From Rhynochetos jubatus (Eukaryota > Chordata > Aves > Eurypygiformes > Rhynochetidae): a stretch of DNA of 64,000 bases. Shown in pieces: positions 1-11,966 of the stretch. The stretch spans positions 95,515,086-95,579,085 of the forward strand of contig CM050650.1 in the NCBI GenBank assembly GCA_027574665.1. Direction: 5' to 3'. The notes beneath the pieces are model-generated. The model did not search any database and was not told the DNA's origin. It worked only from the letters and a program-made list of their open reading frames with translations. How positions within the stretch are numbered: position 1 is the stretch's first letter; the number at the start of each line of letters is the position of its first letter. The position numbers were made by a program, and so were the translations under genes.

Positions 1-345
1 ACAGCTGACCCGAACTGCTCGAAGGAGTATTTAATCCCAGAGTATGTCATGCTCAGTACATAAGAAGGGAGTGAGCTTGGGGACCACTACACTCTTTCAC
101 TAGCTCTTGTGTGAACTCTTTTGCTCCTTAACTCCTTTGCTTGCTCATTCATTCCTGAGTCGGTGGGTCGGTTGGCTTTCCCGCTTGTGCTGCTCCTTGT
201 GGGGTTAGCTCAGACTTGGCTGTGATCATTCTCTGGCTCTGGCTCTCGGGCTCTCTGGCTCTGACCCTCACTACTCGGGACCAGGCTGTGTATCAGCAGG
301 TAGTGAGCAATCGTATCATAAGCAGTTGTACTGTGTTTTCACAGA
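1..345 (+). mobile_element. ERV LTR, 3' part, cut by window edge
   Basis: This is a piece of an avian endogenous retrovirus LTR in forward orientation. It opens with CAGCTGACCCGAACTG, then an AT-rich block with GTCATGCTCAGTACATAA that resembles the promoter block of these LTRs. The same order (AGCTGACCC, then a degenerate TATTTCATTCC-type block, then a run of TTGCTCCTTAACTCC-like sequence) appears in the LTR at 42222-43026, around 42378-42560. The 5' end lies outside the window. The 3' part fades out after the GTGAGCAATCGTATC segment near 306-320, so the polyadenylation and U5 portions seem to be lost or too diverged to see. The 3' limit is approximate. No ERV coding region is visible next to it. 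Confidence 0.6.
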
Positions 346-947
346 CTACTTCAAAAGTCATTAGAACCCCTCAGCATTTCGGCTGAGGTACTGAAAAGTA
401 AAGAATTTCTGAGTTTTTCCCTATGTGTATGTCCTCAGCCAAAGCCGCCATGGTTAGAAGTGTCCATTCCCATTAAAGAGTAATCGAAAGGACTACAGGA
501 AGAAAAATATTAGGGACAAGGCCAAGGAGCAAGGGATAGACATTAGTCAGTGATATATGACCATGAATTAATACCTAATGACACATACAAAGATCTTTAG
601 TGTGTATTAAATTTAGATCCTCTCTTACTGTTATTCCATGGTGTGAAGGCCTAAAGAAACTGAATTTTAACTGAGAATAAATAAGTACAAACATATATGA
701 TGAGTATAAAAATGGGGCTTTATTGTCTCTGGTGGTTATTTGAAAGGAATGTTCAGCTTATTACCTGTGGAAATGCAAACTCAACATTGTCACTTAAGCG
801 TATTTGTTCTGAGGGATACTAAACCACAGCTTCTAACAAGATAAACATAAAAACCAGATACTTCTTTTGAAAGGTTTTAACAGTACTGATCATAACTTAC
901 AGCTTGCCTATGCTTTCCTCTTGACTTCTCTTGAAGTTAAGAATAAT

Positions 948-1006
948 TATATATATATATATACCCATATATATATATGTATGTATATATATATGTATGT
1001 GTATAT
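948..1006. repeat. (TA)n/(TATG)n microsatellite
   Basis: Alternating TA runs are broken by CCC and by TATG units. The tract is self-complementary and could form hairpins. It probably varies in length between individuals. Confidence 0.9.
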
Positions 1007-1776
1007 TTGTAATCAAGGATATTTCTAAACTACAACTTGATTTTCAAAAACAAAACAAATGGATGGAAGTAATGTATCAACAAACAAATAGCTGGCAAAC
1101 TTCTGTGGATTTCAGCTTAAGAGCTGGTGTCTATCAGAACTCAAAATACTCTGATATCAATAAAACTATTAAAGTCCCTCTGGAAATTGTTACAGTCAAA
1201 GGCAGCTCAGCCGGTACATTTCTGTACCAGTTGTGATGGCAGATTCCAATTAGTGAACACAAATCTCAATTTTTTAACCTACTTAGAATGTGAAAAACAT
1301 CAACAATAAAAGCGATGCGCAGGGGTTACTAACAACAGTGACAAAGGCTGTTTTACAACCAATGCTGATCTTTGGTAAAACTGCATAAGGTCAAAAGTAT
1401 GTCCATTATTGAAAGGATATTCAACACAGAGGAAGCCTGAGATGAATACACCTTTCCTTCCATAATGCAACAGATTTCAAAGCTTCAGGTTTTATATTAG
1501 CCATTTTGGTGTTTCTAGCATCTCGCTTTGCTTTTGAACAATTTTGTTAGGTTGAACTTCCATAATTTCACAAACTGAAAAATATATAAAATTATAATTA
1601 TAACTTTTTCTTAAACAAATCGTAGTATACATTCTGTAATTGAGATGTTAAGTAAAAACCCTATAAAGAGTTCCACTTCAAATTGTAGATTGAGTTTGAT
1701 TTGCTTACTATTTTTCCAGAATTTAATCAATTGAGGTGACATTTTCTGTGTTTGACCTCCAGCAGAAACTGTTACC

Positions 1777-1796
1777 AAAAAAAAAAAAAAAAAAAA
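1777..1796. repeat. A20 homopolymer
   Basis: A run of 20 A follows CTGTTACC. Upstream sequence was read for a processed pseudogene or SINE that the run could terminate, and none was recognised. Confidence 0.9.
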
Positions 1797-1911
1797 TCAT
1801 AAAAGTCAAATATTTCTTCATCTTGTAAGCTCATTATTACAGAGAAGAAAGACAGGTAAAATTGTGTTTATTTTCATTACATTTATCTATATATAGAGTT
1901 CTAGTACATAG

Positions 1912-1980
1912 CATCATAGAATTGTTTAGGTTGGAAAGGACCTTAAGGATCATCTAGCTCCAACCCCTGTCCATGTTTTG
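1912..1980 (-). mobile_element. CR1 LINE, extreme 3' tip
   Basis: On the plus strand this reads CATAGAATTGTTTAGG, then TTGGAAAGGACCTTAAGGAT, then CATCTAGCTCCAACCCC. That is the reverse complement of the hallmark CR1 3' terminus. Only about 70 bases are clear, as expected for the severe 5' truncation common in CR1. It carries no coding content. The boundary on the higher-coordinate side is uncertain. Confidence 0.85.
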
Positions 1981-4544
1981 TATCTGGAATGTGGCATAGG
2001 ATATATGCAGTGCAAAGAACATATCCCTCTGTGGCACACCTACCCAACTTTCTTCAGTTACAAATGTCTGCAAATTGCTGCTTAAATATATTCCATAAGA
2101 AAAATTTGATCAAATTATCTGATAATTCAGTCAGTTGAGAAAAACCTGGCTTTACTGACCTTCACCAGAACAGGGCATGCTCTCAAATATTGCTAACCTT
2201 GAGTTCCAGCAGAGCTGTAGCAGTTAACAGACATGTCTTCAGGCTGCAGAATTCTATGTTATAATTGAAATCCTGGAAGAGACCGTAATTTTTTGGCTTG
2301 CTGGTATGGCTAGTGATAGACAATTGACATCCTTTTTACTAAACTGCTCATACGCTTACATTATTTGGAGGGAAAATCTTTGTTCAGTCTACTCAGTAAT
2401 TGAGTAGTACATCATTGCAGCTGACAAGGAAAATACCACACTGAAATCTTAGCTTTAAAATTTGTTGATGACCTGCACAGTAAAGGAGCTGTCAGCATAA
2501 GTATGTGGGATGGAATTTTCTTCTTCTATTTTTCCTTAGGCAAATTCCCCTAGGAATTTACAAAAAAGAAGCACTGTATTGAAAGAACATATCAGCTACA
2601 ACATCTCTCAGATATTTAAGGGTGCCAAAATTACTGGGTTTAAGACATTAAAAGCAATCTTTAATTTAATATTCAATATATTCTTCTATTTCTTTGACTG
2701 GTCCCTGTAATTTGCATTAGCCCTGCTTCTTGGCTACTTTGTGGAATTTTAAATGAAGGAAGCATGTAAAAATGTGCCAGACGTGTTTTGAAGAAACTAT
2801 TTTTGAAGATGTTCCTGTGTGTTGGTCTCCTCATTACACATCTGAAAGAGAGAATGTGTAGGTCCTGAAATAGTTAATCTGTTGTATCTTAAAAACAAAT
2901 GTGGCGGTGACTGCAAAATGTAGACATTTTGGGTTGACATTTATAGTGCTATGTAGCTTTATATGATTTCTTTGACTAAGTAAATAAATATATAAATAAT
3001 TAAATTGCATGACTAGTTGAAGAGAAAGTTTGAGTGAATAAACACAATCGACAACTTCTGGGCAAATAATGAGCTTCAGCAAAAGTTAATAAGACTTTGT
3101 AACAGACATCTAATATACTGAGTATTAGATTTAAATGACAGTCCAGGTATACACAAATGATGATAGAAATTTGTTCATCTGTGTTTAATGAATTAATAAC
3201 GTTAAAATTCATATGTATCTTAATGTAACATGCAAATTATTTGCTTCCTAACAGACACCTTACTTTGCAACAGATGCAAAACCACAGAGGAAATAATATT
3301 GCACCTTCCAGTATCAGCATGAACATCATTGCTGAATCAATAGCTCTATCACAAACTGATCAGGTCTTTTATGTGATGTACTTACCATCATCTCTCTACT
3401 TGATTTCTATCTGAACTAGCCATAACTGAAATAAAATTCCATCTTAAAAGAGAAATAATTTTTAATTATTCCATAAAATATTAGCATACCTGAATTAAGC
3501 AATAAAAATATTGATTTAATATTAATGAATGCTATATATTTTGTATTCACTACCTCTAAGATGCCCAACATTTAATGTGATCAAGCCCACCTTTTTTTTT
3601 TTTTTTTTTTTTTTTTTAATAATATTGACATTGTTATTAATCTAGCAGCAAAGTACCTTTCTCCAAATGGCAGCTGATTTTGACATTTCCAAATCCAGGA
3701 GATTTTGCCATTCTCCTGGAAAAAATAAAGTATGAAATCAAAGACAGTCAGAAAGAAAGCATTTAGGAAACAAATATGTAGCATAACTTTGAGAAATAAA
3801 TGAAAGCTGACATAATAATGACGATTTTCTGTGCTCTCATCTTACATTTTTTCTGATCTGCTTTGTTTCTTTGTTAGCAAGGCCATACACACAGTATTAT
3901 TATAATAAATCAACTTCTAACGCTTGATTTTTAGCTACTGAGGAGTCATAGGTGCTATTGAATTCAGTGTTGCTATTCCACATTTCTGAAAATAGAAAAC
4001 CTGTATAATGGGTTTCACATCTATTGGAGAAGGAAAAGAGAAGTCTTCTGGATGACTGGTGTGTAGGTAGAAGCCAACACTAAGAAGTGAAGTAGGTGTT
4101 TCCCCTTGGCTAAAAAATATGGGCAGGACAGAGGAGGTTACTGGACATGTAAGAAATTAGATTCTTTACCAGCATAATCTCAGAGTGGAAAACTAAATAG
4201 TCTGGCTCATGTGGAAGCACTGAAGCTCAGTGGCCATAAATGACATGGTGCTGCTCCAGTGAAAGCCTGGTAATAGCCTTCAGACACAGTTAGGGACTGA
4301 AATTCCTTGGAAAACATTAGCAAATAAATGTAAAATGTGTATTTATAAGATACATTTATCCTTTCACAAACTGTCTGTTTGGCAAACAATAGTAATTCTA
4401 TCAATCAAGTTTTCATTTCTTGCAGAGTTGATGTGAACTTATATTCAAGCTGAAATATGCATTTTTACTCAAATAAGCACATTTTTAATATTTATCCCTT
4501 CCAAAAATCCCCTTTTTTCCTATTACTACTCCTGGAAATAGGTT
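1981..4544. other. Unassigned AT-rich DNA
   Basis: Nothing recognised apart from the T26 homopolymer at 3592-3617. Open frames here are below 85 codons and show no domain or codon-bias signal that I can see. Confidence 0.6.
3592..3617. repeat. T26 homopolymer
   Basis: A run of 26 T precedes AATAATATTGAC. It could be the A-tail of a minus-strand insertion, but no element was recognised on its lower-coordinate side, which is where such an insertion would lie. Confidence 0.9.
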
Positions 4545-4630
4545 ATCATATAGTCATAGAACCATCTAGGTTGGAAAAGACCTTTAAGATCATTGAGTCC
4601 AACCGTTAACCTAGTACTGCCAAGTCCAGA
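4545..4630 (-). mobile_element. CR1 LINE, extreme 3' tip
   Basis: The plus strand reads CATAGAACCATCTAGG, then TTGGAAAAGACCTTTAAGAT, then CATTGAGTCCAACCGTTAAC. This is the reverse complement of a CR1 3' end of the subtype carrying the GTTAACGGTTGGACT form. It differs in subtype from the tip at 1912. Only about 85 bases remain. The terminal ATTCTATG units are reduced to degenerate copies at 4549-4562. Confidence 0.87.
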
Positions 4631-7600
4631 TTGCACAGAAAAAAACCTGTTGTCGAATTCTTTCAATCCACAATGTAGCTCTGGAAAAGGAATCTTTGAC
4701 TTGTCAAAATAAAAGTGTAAGAAACACTAATTAAAAATATGGCAGTGGAAGGAATAAGGAAGTTATCCATAAAGGAGATGTAGACAGCTGTGTGGTCATT
4801 TCCCTTATTTCTACATTACCTTTTGTATAAGCTAAATTCCAGCCCTTATTACTGTAGTTTATTTCCATCAGAAATAGAATGGTTATCCCCATTTTATAGA
4901 AAGATATACCATTGGGAATACAATGAAAAATGTTACTTGAAAGAAAAAAAAAAGAAATTATTTGGGGAATTTTTTGTTTGGTTTTTGTTTGGTTTTGGGT
5001 TTTTTTAGATTTTGCAATGAATCTGTGAGGTAGAGAATGGAAAATGCATGTGTGTTACTTCTTTATTTCATCATCTGGAAGCTTCTTGGAAGACAATCTG
5101 ATAACTTACATTAGCTACACAAGTCCCTTTCCTTTACTGGAGCTTGAAAACTCGTAAGTGAGATGAGTTTGTTTAAAATACCCCTTTACTCACCTTTCTA
5201 GGAGAACAAGAACAAGTAGACTAATACTATTATTATGTTGGAATATACTTTAAATAGATTCTGCTAATTCTATGCATTTAAATTTATATAATTAATAAAT
5301 AAATAAATCCAAACCTATGCACAAGAATCAGTACTTGCCTCAAATTACTCATTTTTCAGTCATTTTCCCTCTTATATTATTCTTCTTTTGTGTTTCTCCC
5401 TGTTCATCTCTCTGCCATACAGCTATGTCAATTGTATTGCACAAGAGTGCAGCTACTGAAGATTTTTCCTTTGATCCTTTTAACACAGTGGAAAAATGTG
5501 CATTCCTTCTCAACAGCATAATTGTCTTTTTTTTTTACTCAGCTCAGTGTGAGAACCAAAGCTCCTGTAGTTCGTGCAGCTGACAAAATAAAGATGAAAA
5601 GTCTATATATCTTTTTCATTTTTCTTTACAATGCAAGTAATGTTAGCTGAGGAGATCATATAACAACTCCTATAACTGCAGAGTAAACTGGTTCCCTCTT
5701 AAATAGCACATCCCAGTGGAAGCAGAATGTGCCAATTAAATGATCATCCCAATTACAAGAGACTCATGGGGATACATTGTGCTGGTGTGGTTTATAATCG
5801 CTTTCATTTCATGGATTGATTAAAACAAGCAACAGCATCAGTTCCCCATCTTTATTACCTAATAGAGATGATTTATTCTGTATCCATACAGGAATTCTTT
5901 CTTGTATCTGTGACAAAAGTAGTGGAACTGATTGTATGCTATGTGCCAAAATAGAAAATAACATTTTTATTCCCATGTGGCTCAACTGAATTTTTTATGT
6001 TTTGCTGATGAAAACTACATTGTCTGACTAATATATTTTAATATAAGGGAAAGAATTAGATGTTAAGCTCCATCGTGATCCCAAAGGAATATACTGGAGG
6101 TATTTACTCTTGAACTGAGAGCAAAGCTCAAGATATGTTTTAAACACAGAGGATGAAACAAATTACAAAAATGGTGAGGCCTCAATTTAATTGGTTTGCT
6201 TTTCAGAAATGAAACATGAAATTTATCATCTGAAACCAGAAATAAACCAATCCATCCTGTCCTCAAGCAGACACCTGTTTCTGGAGCAACTTCGAAGAGC
6301 TGCACACGCAGGGAAAATATAACTTTCTCACTGTTAAACAAGTGTTAAAGAAGCAGTTGCTTACATGTATATAATACTGTTTTGTTGGATTTTACACTTT
6401 AAAAACCCAAAAGAGCTCCCAAAAAGAAAAATAAAACAAAGAAAACAAAAACCCCACACATACTTTTTTACATACATTTTCACTGTGATAATTTGAAAAG
6501 AAAGCTTTCTTACAGAATTGGGCAAGTGTGATTCAAGAAAGTTAGTTATCTAATTGAACGTTTTTGGTGGTATGTCACTGACTTTTTAAAATCAATCTTT
6601 GGCTGAATCAAGACAAAGAGTGAGGTTATTCTTATCACACACTTCAGATATTTCATTCTGGTGTGATGCAGAATACCTAAAATAACAAGTCCTTGTTTCT
6701 TATAGAATCAGTAGGTGACTCCAAACAACTAAATTAGGTGCCTTAAATTACATTATGTGATTACCTTCCTGAGAGTCCACAGAGAGGCATACATCTGTAT
6801 GCTTTATTGATCGTGATTGTACACTAGATACTCACAGCACTCTGGAGACTTGAAACCCGATATTAGAAGAAAACTTCAAAATAAAAATAGTATGGTACAT
6901 GTCAGCTTTTTCTACCTCCAAAACAAGTCAGGAGCTAATCAGAAGTTTCTACACTCATGATCTGACAATTCTCTTTTTTAATGGAATGCATAATTTCAAA
7001 CTGGGGCACTGTCTTTATTCTAAATGGTCTTGAATCTGCTTATTAAGACACTTACTAAAACTTGGCAACCACTCCAAGGATCTTCAAGACTAAAGCAAGA
7101 ACATACTTTGGTGGGTTAAACGTGGGTCTTGAACCCTAAATTCAATTTCATGTTTTAATAATTTATGTTTAAGTATACATGAGAACATCTATACTGATTT
7201 TTATAGTAACTTTCAGATCACTGCATATAGAAAACTTTAATGGATTAAAGTTTCTCATCTGATACAGATGAGAATCTGCAGGATAAATATGCTATAAACA
7301 TGTAGACAAAATAAATATTTAGAATAAATTATGAGATGAAATCCTGCCTAGAAAAGTGCCTTTTCACTTTCACAGGGCTAGCATTCCACCCAAATTCTGT
7401 AAAAGCAGGAGACATCACTGCTGGTTCCCATTACCCATTCTAACACATTTAACTGCAGGTAAAGTCCTTCACCACCACTTACCCTTATCCATCCTACATG
7501 TCTCTATAATAGATTGAAAGAGTCATTTTATCTTCCCAGTCCTCCTTCCCCACCTTTCCATCTTTTCCTTGTCTTTTTATAAGTAAGCTCTTTTAGAAGA

Positions 7601-10002
7601 CCTTCCTGTCATGAACAGGAATTCAAGAATAAGTGCTCTTATGTTTAGCCCTCAGCAGTTTAATATTCCTTTCCAGTCCCAAGGGTAACAACCTGTTCCT
7701 TTTATCCCTTATATTTTATCTTTCTGTACAACTACTGCTTCTAGCACCATTTTTCTAACATTACTGCTTATCCTTATATAGCCTTCTTTGGAATGTAGTA
7801 TGTTATCAGTTAAATACAGCTCCTGAAATTTCATTTTCTTTTCTCTCCAGGTATCAAAATCTAGTTAAGTAGTCCATTACAAGGTTTTCACCCTCACGGT
7901 AAGTTTCTTGGCTTTCATGACTCGTAAGGGGGAAAATTTCAGCATAGTGAATAAGGAATCAAATATGCACTGCCATTGCTGTTAAGGGGAGTGGTGGTGC
8001 CATTTCCTACACTTCACATTTTCAGTTCACCCTTTGATGTCTAGGACATGCTTCAGGGCAAAATCTAAGTTGTGAAACAGTATAATTGAAGAAAAAAAAA
8101 GGAAATAAATACATTTACGATTTCTTAAATTCAGCTTACATTGATAGACTTCTTAAGATACACAAGAAATCTACAAAAATGATACAATCAGAAGGATAAA
8201 AGACGATATCAGAAAAAAAAAAGAAAACACAAAACTTTCCAATATTCTCTTTCTAACATGAAATTCCTAGTAGTATCTAATGGATTACAAATTCCTAAGT
8301 CATTATGCCTGTTGGAAACTTTTAAAATTAAATTTAGATTTTTGATATTTAAGTCTCTTAAATATGCACAGATGTAATTTGAGTACTTGAAATTTCACAG
8401 AATATTTTATTTTTCACTAGAAAACCTTTTTGCTTTGTAAGCATTTCTGCTTCAGAAAGGAAAAATTTTGCCTTATGTTTACTTAAAGCTAAAATCTACA
8501 AAAATGACTTAAAAGAGAACACATTAAAAAATGTAAATGGGAACAGTTTTTCTTTCTAGAAACAAAAAAAGGTAAATAAGTAAATCTTTTGATTTTCAAG
8601 GTATGACTACAGAAGTATTGTAGCATCCACCTCCAGAAAAGCTCTCATAGCTGTGCTTAACATTAAGCATATGATTTATCAAATTGCTCAAAATTTGACT
8701 CTTGTTAAAAGCTGTTGTGGATTGAGCTCTGATAAATTATCAGCAAATTATCAGAAACATCAGTTGGCTCTCTATTTGCCAACTGGCTTAATAGTATTCA
8801 ACACCAGCAGTGTTATTGCTAGATATATGCATGGTATTCTACATTTAGAAATACAAGCAGCAAATCATGACTATAAGGCACCAAACTGTAAAACATTTGT
8901 GGAAGTTATAAACTACCGTGCCATCATTTTACACACTTAGGAGACAAAAATGAAAATATTTCTTACATTAAAATTACTTACTGAGAAAAAAATAACCATA
9001 GGACTTTTATGTTGGAAATCGTGCTTAGCTGATACTCTCATTCTTGCTATTTCCCTACTAAAGTAAAATCTGTTCTATCCCATGATGTTTCTGGAAGGAA
9101 AAAAAGATATATAGAAAAATAATTTAAGAATCATGACTACACACTTTTTACCAACTGTAATTTGCTTTTTAGCTTGAGTTACCCTGATTTAATAGATAAA
9201 AAACTCATGACAATTGTTTACTTGTAAAGAAAATTTAGAGCTTAACAACCATAATCAGTGTCAGGATAAACCAGAAGTACCTCTGAAATTCCTGAAATTC
9301 CATCTTCTCTATACTGTGGAAGCAAGATTCTCTCTGTGAATTATAGCACAGAACCACCACCAGGAAAGCAATACAAAAAAAACTAATGGATGAGACTCAG
9401 AGCTCATCAAAATTAATTTATATGATTTGCATAAGAACTTGTGCATAGGCCTGTAGGTAATCCTTTGTACATAGGTGACTTCTGCTCAAAGACAATATAT
9501 AATGTAAACTATGTGTCTTTTATTTTTCTAACCTTCTATTTAGTACAAAAGAAATGAAAAAACAAATTCACCTTGTGTGCCATTTTTATGTTTTTAATCT
9601 ACATGGATAGACTTTTTATACAGTCCTGTATAGGTGGAACAAGCACATACAAAAATCTGTGGATATTTATAGACACTGAAATTAATTCATCCAGAATGGG
9701 ACATCTCTATAGCTGATGCAAATACTCTTGATGGAGTAGAGAGACAAATCCATAGTAGAACATCTCACAGCTTGGTGTTTAGTGGTTAACACAAGAGAAC
9801 AAGGCAGTTTCCATTATTGTTGTCTGTCAGAATTTTTAAAAAGTTGTCACACAATGCTCCGTTTATGTTGCCCCCTGGAGGAAATGAGTGCTATTCAGTT
9901 TTATGATTGTGACTATTCATGTAAAAATAATTCTAAATTGTATACAGGAATATTTAGAGGAATTAGTTGTAAAATCTTCATGTGATACGAAACTGTGAGG
10001 AG
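4631..10002. other. Unassigned AT-rich DNA
   Basis: I recognise no gene, RNA or mobile element across this 5.4 kb. It has short A- and T-rich runs (for example near 8090 and 8215) and scattered open frames of up to 95 codons. The longest, at 8653-8940, lies in ordinary AT-rich sequence and shows no recognisable motif. Confidence 0.55.
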
Positions 10003-10836
10003 TGGTTGATAACAGCAGCGGATTCTGCTGCCATTCAGAGGGACCTGGATATGCTTTAGAAATGGCCTGATAGGAACTTCATGAAGTTCAGCAGGTGAAA
10101 GTGCCAAGTTCTACACCTGGGGAGAAATAACAGCATGCACCATTACAGGCTGGGGACTGTTCATCTGGAAAGTAGCTGAGCTAAATAAATAAATAAATAA
10201 ATGAAAAGACCTGTTTGTCCTGGTGGACAACAGGCCAAACATAAGGCAGCACCTTTGCAGTATCCTGGCCTACATTAGGAAGGGCATTGCCAGCACTTCA
10301 AGAGAGGTAATCCTTTCCCTCTGTCCAGCCCTGATGAGTCATGTCTGGGCTCCCCAGTACAGGAGAGACATGAATGTACTGGAGCAATTCCAGAAAAGAT
10401 GATAAAGAGATTTAGAGCATCTATCTTATGATGAAAGATTGAGAGAATTGGGACTGTTTAACTTCCAGCAGAAAAGGCTCATGCTGGATCTTATGAATGT
10501 ATATAAATATAAGATGGAGGAAGTAAAGGAGATAGAGCCAGTCTATTCTCAGTGGTTTCTGGTAAAAGGACAAGAAGCAATGGGCACATCTGAAATATAG
10601 GAAGTGTCATGTAAATGTTAGAAGAAATGTCTTTTTGGAGAGGATAGTCAAATACTGGAACAGGTTGTCTGGAGGCGTTGTGGTGTCTGCATTGTTGGAG
10701 GTTTTCAAAACCCAGATGGACATGGTCCTGTTTAACCACTTGTATCTGGCCTTGTTTGATCATGTTGGAGCTGGACTGGATGACCTCCAGAAGCTGCTTC
10801 TGACCTCAGATAATCTGTGATTCTGCTATTCTATGG
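10003..10836 (+). mobile_element. CR1 LINE, 3' portion with intact end
   Basis: This is about 830 bases of a forward CR1. It covers the end of the ORF2 (reverse transcriptase) frame and the 3' UTR. Recognisable steps in order are: CAGAGGGACCTGGATATGCT (end of the palm region), TACAGGCTGGGGACTG, CTCCCCAGTACAGGAGAGAC, TAAATATAAGATGGAGGAAG, and the terminal CTGGACTGGATGACCTCCAG followed by degenerate ATTCTATG units. The reading frame is broken by many stops and indels. An ATAA microsatellite (about 10181-10203) has expanded inside the element. The intact 3' end and missing 5' end are normal for CR1 retrotransposition. Confidence 0.93.
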
Positions 10837-10933
10837 ACAGGTAACAGTGGCTGAAGTGTTTCAGAATCCACTTGGAAGTTACAGTCCTACTGTATACAGA
10901 GAAGCAGCTGGAACTGAAGACTGAGAACTCATT

Positions 10934-10957
10934 AAAAAAAAAAAAAAAAAAAAAAAA
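10934..10957. repeat. A24 homopolymer
   Basis: A run of 24 A lies about 100 bases beyond the CR1 3' end. CR1 does not normally end in poly(A), so the run is either an independent expansion or the tail of another, unrecognised insertion. Confidence 0.9.
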
Positions 10958-11949
10958 TAGGAGATCCTACAAGTATGACGGTACCTGTTTCTACAAACAA
11001 ATAAATTCAGGGTAAAATAACCTCCATCTTGTGTATTTCAAGCTGAGAAGAGATTAAATTTTGTTGGTAAATTTTTGGTTTGGATAGTTTCCTTATCCAC
11101 AAAAAGTGTGCTAATAACTTTCTGCTGTTTTGAGGACAAATGTTCACAAGAATTTTCAGTTTCCTATACCTGTTGTCCACTTCTGTTGTTGTTTCTAACT
11201 GAACTCCTGTAGTGCCTATGGAACACTGGGAAAGCTGGATTTTAAGTGCAAATACCTGTGCTGCAATTTATCTCACCATCACCTGTTCCTGCCACGCTGA
11301 GAGATGAAAGTAATTTATATGGATTTATAATACAACAAAAAATACAACTATCACAGAAACCATACCATGTTTTTCTTATGCTTCACCCACCTGCTCAGTA
11401 AGTGGGAGATAATGTTTTAAGAATTTGATGAATGGACCCCAGGTTCTGTTCTAGTCAGACAGTGGGTTTGGGCACTGAATCCATGTCAGTCCCAGTGACA
11501 CACCGTCTGGATGATGGATAATGCCAAGCTACTGGGCACATTTTATTCCCCTGTGTTACAAAACAGTAGTGAGAGAATTAGGAAAATGCCCAGAGATTCA
11601 GCTTTGCAGTTTTCCTCTGGGGACTAGCATAGCACAATGAGATAGAGCGAGCTGCCTCTTCACATTGCTAACTGTATCATTTCACCCCTACCAACGTATT
11701 TATCCCATATGTTGTGCTATTGTCAGAATGACTGCCATGTACACTCTCTGCCATCTCTTCTGAGGTGCAGTGGTACAGGATTTTATCACTTATATATAGT
11801 TATGAAGACAGTGCAAGTTCTGCCTTCCAACCCAGTGATGTCTGACAGAGACTAAATGTATAACCTTCATAAATTAAATTAATAAATTGTTTTTATAATT
11901 ATGAACCTACACTCTTATACTTGTCATCTATGGCTAAATCTCTGGATTC

Positions 11950-11966
11950 TTTTTTTTTTTTTTTTT
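11950..11966. repeat. T17 homopolymer
   Basis: Seventeen T in a row with no recognisable element on either side. Confidence 0.88.

Larger units (their letters stand above)
346..1911. other. Unassigned AT-rich DNA
   Basis: No gene or known element recognised. The stretch contains the TA microsatellite at 948-1006 and an A20 run at 1777-1796. The 101-codon open frame beginning at 931 starts by reading through the TA repeat and has no recognisable domain. Confidence 0.6.

Noticed and set aside
6700..6760. TAGGTGACTCC and TTAGGTGCCTTAAATTAC words resembling old DNA-transposon termini
   Set aside because: Too short and isolated, and no terminal inverted repeat pair or target duplication was found.
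10837..10957. Possible processed pseudogene ending in A24
   Set aside because: The sequence before the A run gives no recognisable coding or RNA match, and no flanking duplication is visible.
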